Assembly: GCA_001768195.1 (NCBI GenBank)
Contig: MENI01000112.1
Location: 1 to 64,000 of the forward strand
Length of the DNA stretch: 64,000 nucleotides
Source of the DNA: Bacteroidetes bacterium GWA2_40_15
GTDB taxonomy: Bacteria > Bacteroidota > Bacteroidia > Bacteroidales > VadinHA17
Direction of reading: 5' to 3'
Shown here: piece by piece, positions 53,670 through 62,837 of the stretch
How the letters are laid out: every line of letters starts with the position of its first letter
How positions within the stretch are numbered: the stretch's first letter is position 1
Made by a program: the position numbers and the translations under genes
The notes under the pieces: generated by a model
What the model was told of the DNA's origin: nothing
The model's database searches: none
The model's input: only the letters and a program-made list of their open reading frames with translations

Positions 53670-53746
53670 CACGCCTCACACCCCACGCCCCACGCCCCAC
53701 GCCTCACGCCTCACGCCTCACGCCTCACGCCTCACGCCTCATACCT
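53670..53746. repeat. Heptanucleotide tandem array (CACGCCY)
   Basis: Eleven seven-base units, mostly CACGCCT with CACGCCC, CACACCC and CATACCT variants. The last unit overlaps the TAG stop codon of the M14 peptidase gene. Confidence 0.85.
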
Positions 53747-56273
53747 ATCTCAGCACCACATTCCCCACCAACGCCCTGCCGCTCTTCCAGAAAGCCCTGA
53801 AGTAGGGATTATCTGTTATGTAGATAACTTCACCCTTGCCGATATTTTCCGATCCTATTACAAGTGTGTTCTTAATCTTGTCTTTGTATTTAAATCCTGC
53901 AAAGCCCGATACAGGTTCCTTTTCGAGGATGTAGCCGATATTGTTCCCGGCAGGCAGGAAAGGATAACCTGCAGTTCTCTTCATTATGAACCATTCTTTT
54001 CCCAGACCGAAAGCATAAGGATGAGTATCATCTATCCTAACCCTGTATATGCTACCTGCTGAACGGGCTGAAATTGCATACCTGCTTTCAATTGTATACT
54101 CATATCTCTTCAGATGGGATGTATCATCGCTTCTCACTTTCTTTTCTGCTGCTTTATCTTCAGCGCCCTTTGTCTCCATGGCTTTTGCAAGAGCGGTAGC
54201 CTTTGAACTGCTGAACACTGATATGGAGTTTTCAAGAGCCAGCACTCTGCCTCCTCTTTTTACATAATCGATTATTGTGTCCTTCAGACTCAGGTAGCTG
54301 CCTGACGGTAGTATCAGCAGATCGTAACCGGTAAGGTTAACCTGGGGCACATCCTTTATGTTAATGAGTGAAACCGGATAATTGAGTTCCCTCTCAAAAA
54401 AATACCAGAGTTCGCCGGATGATGAGGAAGAGGTTCCTTCACCACAAAGCAATGCAACACTTCTTTTCTTTTTAAGAGGAGAATAGGCTGAGCCAAAATC
54501 CTTGCCACTTTCAACCAGCCCTGTCACTTCAGGAACAAGACTCACCCGGCATTCATCAGCTGCCTTCATAACAATAGCGTCAAACTTTTCCCCGATAGAT
54601 TTATTGTCTCCCCTTGCAACTATAATGCTTCCTCTGTTGAAGCTTTTGCCATTTATTTTAAAAGGTTTGACTGAATACCTGAGTTTAATGTCTTTCATGT
54701 AGAGGGCCGCCATAAATTTTATTTCATCAAATCCATGATAATCAACTATGTATACATATGGAAGTGAAGTGTTTTCAGGATTAACGATCTTGTTTGCAGC
54801 TACTTTCCCGGTATCTGCAGGGATTCTTTCACTGATCGCAAAGGCTTTAAGATTATACACATAAGGCAGGGCCCATGCTGAAAGATCGTAGGTTATCGAA
54901 TCGCTCGCTTTACTGTCAGGTTCAAAAAGCACCTGTACAAAGCGCGACTGTGGCTGATATGCGCTGACAAGGATATCTCCCTTTTCAATTGTCACCTCAC
55001 CCTCCTTATTTGTCGGGTATTCAAATCCTTTGAACTTTTTACCGGTGTTTCCTGCAAAACTGTATCTGATCTGATGACGGTCAAACAGCTCCAGCATGTC
55101 ATTTATGTTTGACTTTTCATTCGAACCTTTAATGATGACCGACTTATACTGGAAGGAAGGATTTTTTGCATTATCGTCAAAATACCTGTTAAATTCTGAA
55201 ACCAGCTTTTCCCTGTTCGCATAAGAAACCTTAATGGTTGCCATAGAAGCTGTAAAGTGGCCGTCAATCCTCTCTTTAAGTGTCAATGTATCACCTGATT
55301 CCAGCTTATAAGCGAGTCCTGATACTCCTCCTCCTGATTGTTCAAATGTAAAGCCCATAGCCCCATTGAAGAGGGGCCAGGTATCTCCATAACTGGGATA
55401 GAAAAGGTCGAAGCTCTCCTTTGTAAAGTAGAGTTTATATTTCTCATCAAAAAGCTCGGCATTTGCTTTCCCCATTAACTTATGAAATTCATTTTGCCAG
55501 GGTGTGATGACGATATGCCTTGGCTCTGCTCCGGGTGCAAAAAAGTAAGTTGATTCGGGTCCCATCTCATGAAAATCGGCATGGATATGAGGCATGAACC
55601 GGTTATAAAGAGCCAGCCGATGTCGTGTTTCTGTCTGTGTCTGCCAGGTCCAGTCGCGGTTCAGATCAAACATATAATGATTTGCCCTTGAACCAGGCCA
55701 TCCCTGCTTATGTTCCCATGTATTATTATCCGGATTCATTAAAAGGTTCTGGGAGTTTCTGTATCGGCTTGTGTAAAGCTCATGGCCATCGGGATTCTGG
55801 CACGGATCAATAATTATAATGCATTCCTTAAGATATTCAGTTATATCCTGTCTGTTGCCGGCAACAAGAGTATATAATGTTTTTATTGCTGCCTCCATGC
55901 CAACTGCTTCATTGCCATGAACATTATAAGCCAGCCATACAAAAGGGATCTGCTTTCCTGTAAACTCTCCTGCTGTCAAACCGGTTTTAATCAGATTATT
56001 CTTTCTGTATTCTTCAAGCCTGGCCATGTTTTCTTCGGATGATATTATGCATACACCCAAAGGTCTTCCTTCATAACTCATTCCATATGAAAGGTATTCG
56101 GCAAGCGGTGAATTTTCAGCAATATACCTGAAATACTCAACTGCCTTATGATGATATGTGAACTGTGTACCAGGCTCATATCCCAAAAATTCATCAGGTG
56201 ACTTAAGTGCCTGTGATTTAATACTATATACAGCTGAAAAAAAGATGATTACAAAAAGGAGGAGTTTTTTCAT
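53745..56273 (-). CDS. M14-family zinc carboxypeptidase, secreted
   Basis: An 842-residue exported enzyme with a signal peptide ending near SIKSQ. The carboxypeptidase domain (about 25-360) carries the zinc ligands His119 and Glu122 (VHGNEAVG) and His235 (DFHEMG), plus the catalytic Glu311 (FTFEQSGGG). The C-terminal half includes a class I glutamine-amidotransferase-like fold (VALLCGEGTSSSS) and a beta-rich tail (RFVQVLFEPD). The full set of catalytic residues is present. It is divergent from the DPP4 gene across a 191-base gap. Confidence 0.9.
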   Translation of the reverse strand: MKKLLLFVIIFFSAVYSIKSQALKSPDEFLGYEPGTQFTYHHKAVEYFRYIAENSPLAEYLSYGMSYEGRPLGVCIISSEENMARLEEYRKNNLIKTGLTAGEFTGKQIPFVWLAYNVHGNEAVGMEAAIKTLYTLVAGNRQDITEYLKECIIIIDPCQNPDGHELYTSRYRNSQNLLMNPDNNTWEHKQGWPGSRANHYMFDLNRDWTWQTQTETRHRLALYNRFMPHIHADFHEMGPESTYFFAPGAEPRHIVITPWQNEFHKLMGKANAELFDEKYKLYFTKESFDLFYPSYGDTWPLFNGAMGFTFEQSGGGVSGLAYKLESGDTLTLKERIDGHFTASMATIKVSYANREKLVSEFNRYFDDNAKNPSFQYKSVIIKGSNEKSNINDMLELFDRHQIRYSFAGNTGKKFKGFEYPTNKEGEVTIEKGDILVSAYQPQSRFVQVLFEPDSKASDSITYDLSAWALPYVYNLKAFAISERIPADTGKVAANKIVNPENTSLPYVYIVDYHGFDEIKFMAALYMKDIKLRYSVKPFKINGKSFNRGSIIVARGDNKSIGEKFDAIVMKAADECRVSLVPEVTGLVESGKDFGSAYSPLKKKRSVALLCGEGTSSSSSGELWYFFERELNYPVSLINIKDVPQVNLTGYDLLILPSGSYLSLKDTIIDYVKRGGRVLALENSISVFSSSKATALAKAMETKGAEDKAAEKKVRSDDTSHLKRYEYTIESRYAISARSAGSIYRVRIDDTHPYAFGLGKEWFIMKRTAGYPFLPAGNNIGYILEKEPVSGFAGFKYKDKIKNTLVIGSENIGKGEVIYITDNPYFRAFWKSGRALVGNVVLR

Positions 56274-56416
56274 TTTATCCGTTTTAACAGGGAGATAAAT
56301 ATAATATTTTTAGAGTAAGGTAGTTCATAAATGGTGTTAGATTTAATTCCTCTGTGTCCATTACTGGTAAAGAGTTCGTTTGTACCAATATTCTTAGTTC
56401 ATTTGATAAATTTCTA

Positions 56417-56424
56417 TATTTTTG
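56417..56424 (+). promoter_or_regulatory. Candidate -7 box of the DPP4 gene
   Basis: TATTTTTG fits TAnnTTTG. Transcription would start near 56430, so the upstream ATG at 56354 is outside the message and ATG 56465 is the real start. Confidence 0.45.
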
Positions 56425-56464
56425 CTTTTCTGTTCTAAACCTGCAAATTTTACTTTTCAGAATT

Positions 56465-58627
56465 ATGAAACATTCGCATACTCTTAAGTCAGTCTTTTTA
56501 CTGGCATTATTCACGATTATTATTTCGGTTACATCCGTTTCACAGATGCCGATGCGTGGCGGGAACCAGGTAGCTGTTACAGGCTGGCTCGATGATACAC
56601 ACTATCTCTTCAGGACATTCGATTCGGAAAAAAGGCCTGTTATTCAGAGTGTTGATATTAAAACAGGTAAATCTGTTGCTGCTACTGAGAAAACGCCACG
56701 GGAACTTATATCGCAGTCGTTACCATCAGGAATAATTCTGGGTATGAACGATGTTGTCAGCACGGATTCCAGAAGTGCTATAATAATTAAGGATAATGAC
56801 CTGTTCTATTTCAAAACAGGCGATAAGGAACTTCGGCGACTTACAAACGATAAAACTCCGGAAGTCAACTCAAGGTTCTCTCCTGATGGTAACAAAATTG
56901 CTTACACAAAGAATAAAGATCTTTATGTTTATGATCTTGTCAATAATAAGGAGATCAGGCTGACTACCGATGCTACTGATAAGGTGTACAATGGCTATGC
57001 ATCATGGGTTTACTACGAGGAAATACTTGGCCGGCCCAGCAGATATGCTGCATTCTGGTGGTCACCCGACGGCAATAAGATAGCTTACCTGAGAAGCGAT
57101 GATACCGATGTGCCGGTTTTCACTCTTAACAGGCTCGATGAGGCTGATGGAGTTCACGGACTGATAGAGGCTGTACCATATCCGAAAGCCGGAGATCCCA
57201 ATCCAAAAGTAAAAATGGGTGTTGCAGATGTTGCCACTACAAAAACCACCTGGATTAAAACTGACTACAATGTTGATCAGTATATTGCCTGGCCTTTCTG
57301 GACGCCTGGCAGCAAAAAGCTTGCTGTTCAGATAGTTAACAGGGATCAGAATGAGCTTAAGATAATCCTTGCTGATCCTGCAACAGGCGATTATACAGAT
57401 ATTTACAATGAAACACGAAAAACCTGGGTTGAATTCCGTGAGGATATATATGTTATGAATAATGGTTCAGGTTTTATTCTCAGAAGCTATAAGAATGACT
57501 GGGAGAACCTGTACTATTTTGGATGGGATGGAAAACTTATCAGCCAGCTTACAAACTTCAGCTTCAGGGTTAACAGTATCGACAGGGTGGATGAAGATAT
57601 GAAGGTTGTATATTTTTCTGCAACCGGCGCTGAGTCCACTGATATGCATGGATTCAGGGTAGGCCTTGATGGAAAGAATCTCCTTCAGATAACAAAGGGA
57701 GAAGGAACCCACAATCTCAGCATATCACCAAAGGGAACTTATTTTATTGATACATGGAACAGTATTTCAAATGCAGGCTCGATAGTTGCCTATGATAAGA
57801 AGGGCAGGCAGCTGAAAGAGATACATAAATTCGATGAGCCGGAATTTGATCCGGCGAAACATGCAAAGGCCGAATTTGTCAGGATCATGACTTCCGATGG
57901 ATTATTTAACATGCCAGCCATTATTACATATCCTCTGGATTTTGATCCTTCAAAAAAGTATCCGGTAATTTTCACGATCTACGGAGGCCCTGACTCAAAG
58001 AATGTTTACAACAGGTGGCAGGGGAGTACGCCTTCATGGTATGCACAGAACGGGATCATCACTTTTACCGTTGACCATCGTGCATCGGGTCAGTTTGGTA
58101 AAAAGGGACTTGACTATATGTACCGCTGCCTTGGAAAATGGGAGATACTTGATTATGCCGATGCAGTCAAATGGCTTCGGCAAAAGTCTTTTGTGGATGA
58201 TACCAGGATGGGGATGACCGGAGGCTCTTACGGTGGATATATGACCTGTCTGGCACTTACCAAGGGTGCAGATTACTGGACTCATGGTATTGCCAATCAT
58301 TCAGTTACAGACTACAGGTTGTATGATAATATCTATACAGAACGTTTTATGGATACTCCTCAGGATAATCCTGACGGATATAAAGACGGATCTGCACTTA
58401 CTTTTGCAAAAAACTATAAGGGTAAACTCTATATTACACATGGAGATATGGATGATAATGTGCATATGCAGAACTCTATATACCTGATATCAAAATTGCA
58501 GGATGAGGGCAAGTCATTTGAATTCATGATTTATCCGGGTGGCCGTCACGGATGGGGAGGAGCCAAGGCAATGCATATGAGGAATGAAGCAAATAAATTC
58601 TGGATGAAGAATTTCTTTGGTAAATGA
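56465..58627 (+). CDS. S9-family prolyl oligopeptidase, dipeptidyl peptidase IV type
   Basis: A 720-residue secreted serine peptidase that removes X-Pro dipeptides. The signal peptide ends near TSVSQ. An N-terminal beta-propeller (about 30-480) is followed by the alpha/beta hydrolase domain with the triad Ser588 (GGSYGGYM), Asp663 (DMDDNVHMQNS) and His695 (GGRHGWGG). The double-Glu YYEEILGRPSRY region matches the S9B substrate clamp. With the M28 and M14 genes it makes a set for stepwise peptide breakdown outside the cytoplasm. Confidence 0.94.
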   Translation: MKHSHTLKSVFLLALFTIIISVTSVSQMPMRGGNQVAVTGWLDDTHYLFRTFDSEKRPVIQSVDIKTGKSVAATEKTPRELISQSLPSGIILGMNDVVSTDSRSAIIIKDNDLFYFKTGDKELRRLTNDKTPEVNSRFSPDGNKIAYTKNKDLYVYDLVNNKEIRLTTDATDKVYNGYASWVYYEEILGRPSRYAAFWWSPDGNKIAYLRSDDTDVPVFTLNRLDEADGVHGLIEAVPYPKAGDPNPKVKMGVADVATTKTTWIKTDYNVDQYIAWPFWTPGSKKLAVQIVNRDQNELKIILADPATGDYTDIYNETRKTWVEFREDIYVMNNGSGFILRSYKNDWENLYYFGWDGKLISQLTNFSFRVNSIDRVDEDMKVVYFSATGAESTDMHGFRVGLDGKNLLQITKGEGTHNLSISPKGTYFIDTWNSISNAGSIVAYDKKGRQLKEIHKFDEPEFDPAKHAKAEFVRIMTSDGLFNMPAIITYPLDFDPSKKYPVIFTIYGGPDSKNVYNRWQGSTPSWYAQNGIITFTVDHRASGQFGKKGLDYMYRCLGKWEILDYADAVKWLRQKSFVDDTRMGMTGGSYGGYMTCLALTKGADYWTHGIANHSVTDYRLYDNIYTERFMDTPQDNPDGYKDGSALTFAKNYKGKLYITHGDMDDNVHMQNSIYLISKLQDEGKSFEFMIYPGGRHGWGGAKAMHMRNEANKFWMKNFFGK

Positions 58628-58727
58628 GTTCTGAATGATTTTTAATACTCCGAATACTTGAGGCAGGTTATCCTTCAAGGGCTAATGGAAATGTGAGACT
58701 TACTTTCAAAATAGAACCAGATGGAAT

Positions 58728-59864
58728 ATGAAAAAATTATTATGTTTTCTGATCATCCTCTTTGTGTTTTTTTATTTACCCGCTTTCAGTCAGGAGGATC
58801 AGGCAGATAGTACAGGGGCTGCTGTAGATACTTTGACTCTTGATTTCGGACTGTTCAACAGCGATGAAATTCTTAACCTTTCCCTCAGGTTTGACCTTAC
58901 TGAATACATGAGAAAAAAACCGAAGGAGGAATATCTCCCGGCCATTCTTACATATCATATAAGCGACAAGGATTCTATCAATAAAGAGATAAAATTAAGA
59001 TCGCGGGGTATAGCACGTAACAACATATGCAACTTTCCTCCAATAAGCCTTAATTTTAAAAAGAGCGATATTAAGGCTCCGGGAATGAAAAAAGTTGATA
59101 AGATCAAAATGGTTACTCATTGTAATTCAGGGAATGAGGAATATCTTTTTAAAGAGTTTCTGATCTATAAATTGTATAATGTTCTCACTGAATACAGTTT
59201 CAGGGTCCGACTGGTAAAAGTTGATTATATAAGTACTGCTAAAAAAACCAGGACGATAAGGTCGTATGCTTTTCTGATCGAACCTCTTGACATGCTGGCC
59301 GACAGGACAAATTCAACTTCCATAGAGACTTTAACCCTTACTCAGCAAAACATCATTCCGGAGATAATGGACCGGATGAATATATTTAATTACATGATTG
59401 GAAATACCGACTGGTCAGTCACAGGCCAGCACAATTGTAAAATTCTGTCTGTTATTGATCCCGGGCATCCCGGTCTGGGAGGTATTGTCCCTTATGACTT
59501 TGACTATGCAGGCCTTGTTAATGCTCATTATGCTCTGCCGGCTGAAGGCCTTGGACTTGAATCAGTTAGAGTGAGGCGGTATCTTGGTGATTGCAGAAGT
59601 GAAGAAGAGTTCAATACCAGACTTAAGGAGTTTTCTGAAAAAAAATCAGAATTTTACAGAATCATTAATGAATTCACCAGCCTCGATGAAAAGGATAAAA
59701 AGTACATGACCGGATACCTCGATGGTTTTTTCAATAGCCTCGAGAAAGGTTACCTTATAACATCCTTAAAAAGAGAATGCAGAAATCAGCAGGTTCAGAA
59801 CAAGCAATTTCTCCACCAGGGATATGTCATATCTATCCGGTATGACACAAAGCTGAGGCAATGA
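58728..59864 (+). CDS. Secreted protein of unknown function, possibly CotH-kinase-like
   Basis: A 378-residue protein with a signal peptide ending near LPAFSQ. The mature part has KLRSRGIARNNICNFPPISL, a middle MNIFNYMIGNTDWSVTGQHN and VPYDFDYAGLVNAHYALPAE. This order (a basic RSRG motif, then N-x-x-NYMIGN-x-DW and a DFD acidic motif) recalls CotH-family kinases, which phosphorylate extracellular proteins. I do not recognise the family directly, and the catalytic match is not proven. It sits 100 bases after the DPP4 gene with no clear promoter between. Confidence 0.55.
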   Translation: MKKLLCFLIILFVFFYLPAFSQEDQADSTGAAVDTLTLDFGLFNSDEILNLSLRFDLTEYMRKKPKEEYLPAILTYHISDKDSINKEIKLRSRGIARNNICNFPPISLNFKKSDIKAPGMKKVDKIKMVTHCNSGNEEYLFKEFLIYKLYNVLTEYSFRVRLVKVDYISTAKKTRTIRSYAFLIEPLDMLADRTNSTSIETLTLTQQNIIPEIMDRMNIFNYMIGNTDWSVTGQHNCKILSVIDPGHPGLGGIVPYDFDYAGLVNAHYALPAEGLGLESVRVRRYLGDCRSEEEFNTRLKEFSEKKSEFYRIINEFTSLDEKDKKYMTGYLDGFFNSLEKGYLITSLKRECRNQQVQNKQFLHQGYVISIRYDTKLRQ

Positions 59865-59979
59865 TAATATGACCATTGTTAACTTCGCGCTATTCCTTTG
59901 TAAACTTTTTGGTTAATATTTATTATATTGGCCGCTTAATAAAGAGTGGCATTCTGATGAAAACCAAAATCAATAGCAT

Positions 59980-61104
59980 ATGGTAGTAGGCATCCTGAAG
60001 GAGACAGGCACTGAAAAAAGGGTGGCAATGCTTCCTGGTGAGGTGGCTTCCTTAAAGAAATTGGGCCTTGAGGTGATCGTTGAAACCGGGGCAGGTGAAA
60101 AGGCTTTTGCCTCAGATGCTGCCTATTTGAAGACAGGTGCAAAAGTTGCTGAACGAAGTGATGTAATATCCGGATCTGCCATGTTACTTTCTGTTGCTGC
60201 TCCGGTAGATGATATTAATCTGTTCCCTGAAGGTCAGATAATCTGTTCTGTTATAAATCCTGTTGAAAATAAAGTATGGCTTGAGAATGCACGTCTGAAA
60301 GGACTCTCAGTTCTTGCACTGGATCAGATACCGAGAACCACCAGGGCCCAGTCGATGGATATACTCTCATCAATGGCGACAGTATCGGGCTACAAAGCTG
60401 TGCTGGAAGCTGCTTCAATGTTACCCCGCTTCTTCCCCATGTTCATGTCATCTGCCGGAACCATTAAACCTGCAAGAGTTCTGATCCTTGGGGCGGGAGT
60501 TGCCGGATTACAGGCTGTTGCCACCGCCAGAAAACTTGGCGCCATTGTCGAAGTTTTTGATGTGAGGTCTGCTGTTAAAGAGGAGGTAAGGAGCCTTGGA
60601 GGAAAATTCATTGAGGTTGAAGGAGCAAAGGAAGATGCTGCCGCAGGAGGCTATGCTGTTGAACAGAGTGAGGAGTTTAAGAAAAAGCAGAAGGAACTTA
60701 TTCAGCAGAGGGCAATGGCTGCTGATGTTATCATAGCCACTGCCCAGATTCCGGGTAGAAAAGCCCCTGTTCTCGTTCTTAAGGAAACAGTGGCTAATAT
60801 GAATCCCGGATCAGTTATTATTGATCTCGCTGCCTCCAGCGGCGGTAACTGTGAACTGACTGAAAACAACAAAACAGTTCTGGTTAATGGTGTTACTATT
60901 ATCGGAAGATCAGATTACCCTTCAGATATGTCTTCAGATGCCAGCAAAATGTTTGGCAACAATATCATAAACCTCATCAAAATAATGGCAGACAAGCAGG
61001 GGAATATAGTCCTTAACATGTCTGATGATATTATTAACGGAACAACTGCAGTGCATAGAGGGGAATATATCAGTCCCAGAGTCATACAGATTTTAAATCT
61101 CTAA
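59980..61104 (+). CDS. pntAA: NAD(P) transhydrogenase subunit alpha part 1
   Basis: A 374-residue soluble NAD(H)-binding domain (dI) of the proton-translocating transhydrogenase. VGILKETGTEKRVAM, PRTTRAQSMDILSSM and the Rossmann motif GAGVAGLQAVATARKLGA with VFDVRSAVKEEV are diagnostic. It is encoded separately from the membrane part, the three-gene arrangement known from Rhodospirillum rubrum. The complex moves hydride between NADH and NADP+ using the proton gradient. First gene of a three-gene operon (gaps of 13 and 1 bases). Confidence 0.95.
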   Translation: MVVGILKETGTEKRVAMLPGEVASLKKLGLEVIVETGAGEKAFASDAAYLKTGAKVAERSDVISGSAMLLSVAAPVDDINLFPEGQIICSVINPVENKVWLENARLKGLSVLALDQIPRTTRAQSMDILSSMATVSGYKAVLEAASMLPRFFPMFMSSAGTIKPARVLILGAGVAGLQAVATARKLGAIVEVFDVRSAVKEEVRSLGGKFIEVEGAKEDAAAGGYAVEQSEEFKKKQKELIQQRAMAADVIIATAQIPGRKAPVLVLKETVANMNPGSVIIDLAASSGGNCELTENNKTVLVNGVTIIGRSDYPSDMSSDASKMFGNNIINLIKIMADKQGNIVLNMSDDIINGTTAVHRGEYISPRVIQILNL

Positions 61105-61117
61105 CAGTCAAAAAATA

Positions 61118-61423
61118 ATGGAAAATATTTCAGAATTTTTCTTAACGCACAGGGAGGCAATTTTTATTGTAATCCTTTCTGTTTTTCTTGGAATTGAGGT
61201 AATTAGTCATGTACCTTCTATCCTTCACACACCTTTAATGTCGGGAGCAAACGCTATTAGCGGGGTAATTATTATAGGAGGAATTATTCTTGTCGGACAT
61301 GCCAGCACAATATTTGAATGGATACTGGGTATAGTAGCACTTTTCATGGCTATGCTAAACGTTGCAGGTGGCTTTGTAGTTACTGACCGTATGCTGGAAA
61401 TGTTTAAAAAGAAGAAGAAATAA
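61118..61423 (+). CDS. pntAB: NAD(P) transhydrogenase subunit alpha part 2
   Basis: A 101-residue membrane protein, the first part of domain dII. Three hydrophobic helices are seen (FIVILSVFLGIEVISHVP, then AISGVIIIGGIILVGHA and WILGIVALFMAMLNVAG). The HTPLMSGANAISG loop is the family signature. It ends in a lysine-rich tail. The next gene (pntB) begins 2 bases after its stop codon. Confidence 0.95.
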   Translation: MENISEFFLTHREAIFIVILSVFLGIEVISHVPSILHTPLMSGANAISGVIIIGGIILVGHASTIFEWILGIVALFMAMLNVAGGFVVTDRMLEMFKKKKK

Positions 61424-61424
61424 G

Positions 61425-62837
61425 ATGGACACAATAAATACTATTTTACCTGCTAATGTGATACTGGAATACAGTTATCTTTTATCGGCTATACTTTTTG
61501 TATATGGATTGAAGCTGCAAAGTCATCCTGACAATGCCCGCAGAGGGAATCAGTGGGCAGCAGCAGGAATGATTATCCCCATGATTACAACTCTTCTTCT
61601 TCACAAAAACCAGACAGGAGCAGGAATACCCCTGGTCAACGGAGTAGCGGTAGTTATTACAACCATTGTCGGCGGAATAGTCGGGACGATTATGGCAAGG
61701 AAAATAAAGATGACTGCCATGCCGCAGATGGTTTCCTTTTTCAACGCAACAGGTGGTGCTGCATCAGCTGTTGTTGCCCTGATCGAGTTTAACAAGAATC
61801 CTGATCAGGCTGTCCTGGTAGGTCTGCTTGGCATTATAATAGGTAGCATTGCCTTTAGCGGAAGTATGATTGCATATGGAAAACTGGATGATAAAGTAGG
61901 GGATATCTTTTCTAAATCTATGACATATGTGAATCTGGTGTTTATGCTTACCATAATGGGTATCACCCTTTTTGTACTTCTGGGAGGGCTTAGTCTTGAG
62001 ACAAGAACTTTCCTGGTATATTCATTGCTTACATTGAGTTTAATATATGGAGTTAGTTTTGTTATGCCTATTGGCGGTGCAGATATGCCTGTAGTCATCT
62101 CTCTCCTGAACTCTTTAAGCGGAATAGCTGCAACAATGGCCGGCTTTATTTATAAGAATGAGGCTATGATACTTGGGGGTATCCTGGTAGGTTCTGCAGG
62201 TACTATTCTGACAATACAAATGTGCAGAGCAATGAACCGTTCACTTCTGAATGTAATAATTGGTTCATTTGGTGGAGGAGGAATGGCACATACCAGTGAG
62301 GCAGGCACAGTTAAGGAGATCTCCATGAGTGATGCAGCCATACTTCTTAGTTATTCGGCAAAGGTAGTTATAGTGCCGGGATATGGTCTTGCTGTTGCAA
62401 AAGCTCAGCATCTCTGCCACGACCTGGAAAAACTGCTTGAGGAAAAAGGGGCCGAAGTAAAATATGCGATTCATCCTGTTGCAGGAAGAATGCCGGGGCA
62501 TATGAATGTCCTTCTGGCTGAAGCGGATGTACCGTATGGAAAGTTAATGGAAATGGATGATATAAATCCGGAATTGCCTAATACTGATGTTGTTGTAATT
62601 ATTGGAGCTAACGACGTGGTTAATCCTGCATCAGAAGACGACCCTTCAAGTCCGATATATGGTATGCCAATAATTAAGGCTCGCGAAGCAAAAAACATTA
62701 TTGTTATGAAACGAGGAATGGGCAAGGGTTATGCTGCTATAGAAAATCTGCTTTTCTTCAATGACAAGACAAGGATGCTTTTCGGTGATGCAAAAGGGAC
62801 ACTGCAGAACCTTGTTAATGAGGTAAAAAGCTTATAG
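61425..62837 (+). CDS. pntB: NAD(P) transhydrogenase subunit beta
   Basis: A 470-residue protein combining the rest of the membrane domain dII (about eight to nine helices, residues 1 to about 280) with the NADP(H)-binding domain dIII (about 295-470). The dIII signatures VPGYGLAVAKAQH, HPVAGRMPGHMNVLLAEADV and VVIIGANDVVNPAS are present, as are KRGMGKGYA and the NLLFFNDKTRMLFGDAK tail. Length is normal. The enzyme can supply NADPH or balance the NADH pool used by the hydrogenase encoded nearby. Confidence 0.95.
   Translation: MDTINTILPANVILEYSYLLSAILFVYGLKLQSHPDNARRGNQWAAAGMIIPMITTLLLHKNQTGAGIPLVNGVAVVITTIVGGIVGTIMARKIKMTAMPQMVSFFNATGGAASAVVALIEFNKNPDQAVLVGLLGIIIGSIAFSGSMIAYGKLDDKVGDIFSKSMTYVNLVFMLTIMGITLFVLLGGLSLETRTFLVYSLLTLSLIYGVSFVMPIGGADMPVVISLLNSLSGIAATMAGFIYKNEAMILGGILVGSAGTILTIQMCRAMNRSLLNVIIGSFGGGGMAHTSEAGTVKEISMSDAAILLSYSAKVVIVPGYGLAVAKAQHLCHDLEKLLEEKGAEVKYAIHPVAGRMPGHMNVLLAEADVPYGKLMEMDDINPELPNTDVVVIIGANDVVNPASEDDPSSPIYGMPIIKAREAKNIIVMKRGMGKGYAAIENLLFFNDKTRMLFGDAKGTLQNLVNEVKSL

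Noticed and set aside
53579-53746. CRISPR array
   Set aside because: Units of 7 and 10 bases are contiguous without spacers, unlike CRISPR repeats of 24-37 bases separated by unique spacers; no cas genes are near.
53664-54062. Open frame rich in PHASRLTPHA-type repeats
   Set aside because: It is the translation of the CACGCCY heptamer array running into the antisense of the M14 gene; period-seven DNA gives an artificial repetitive peptide.
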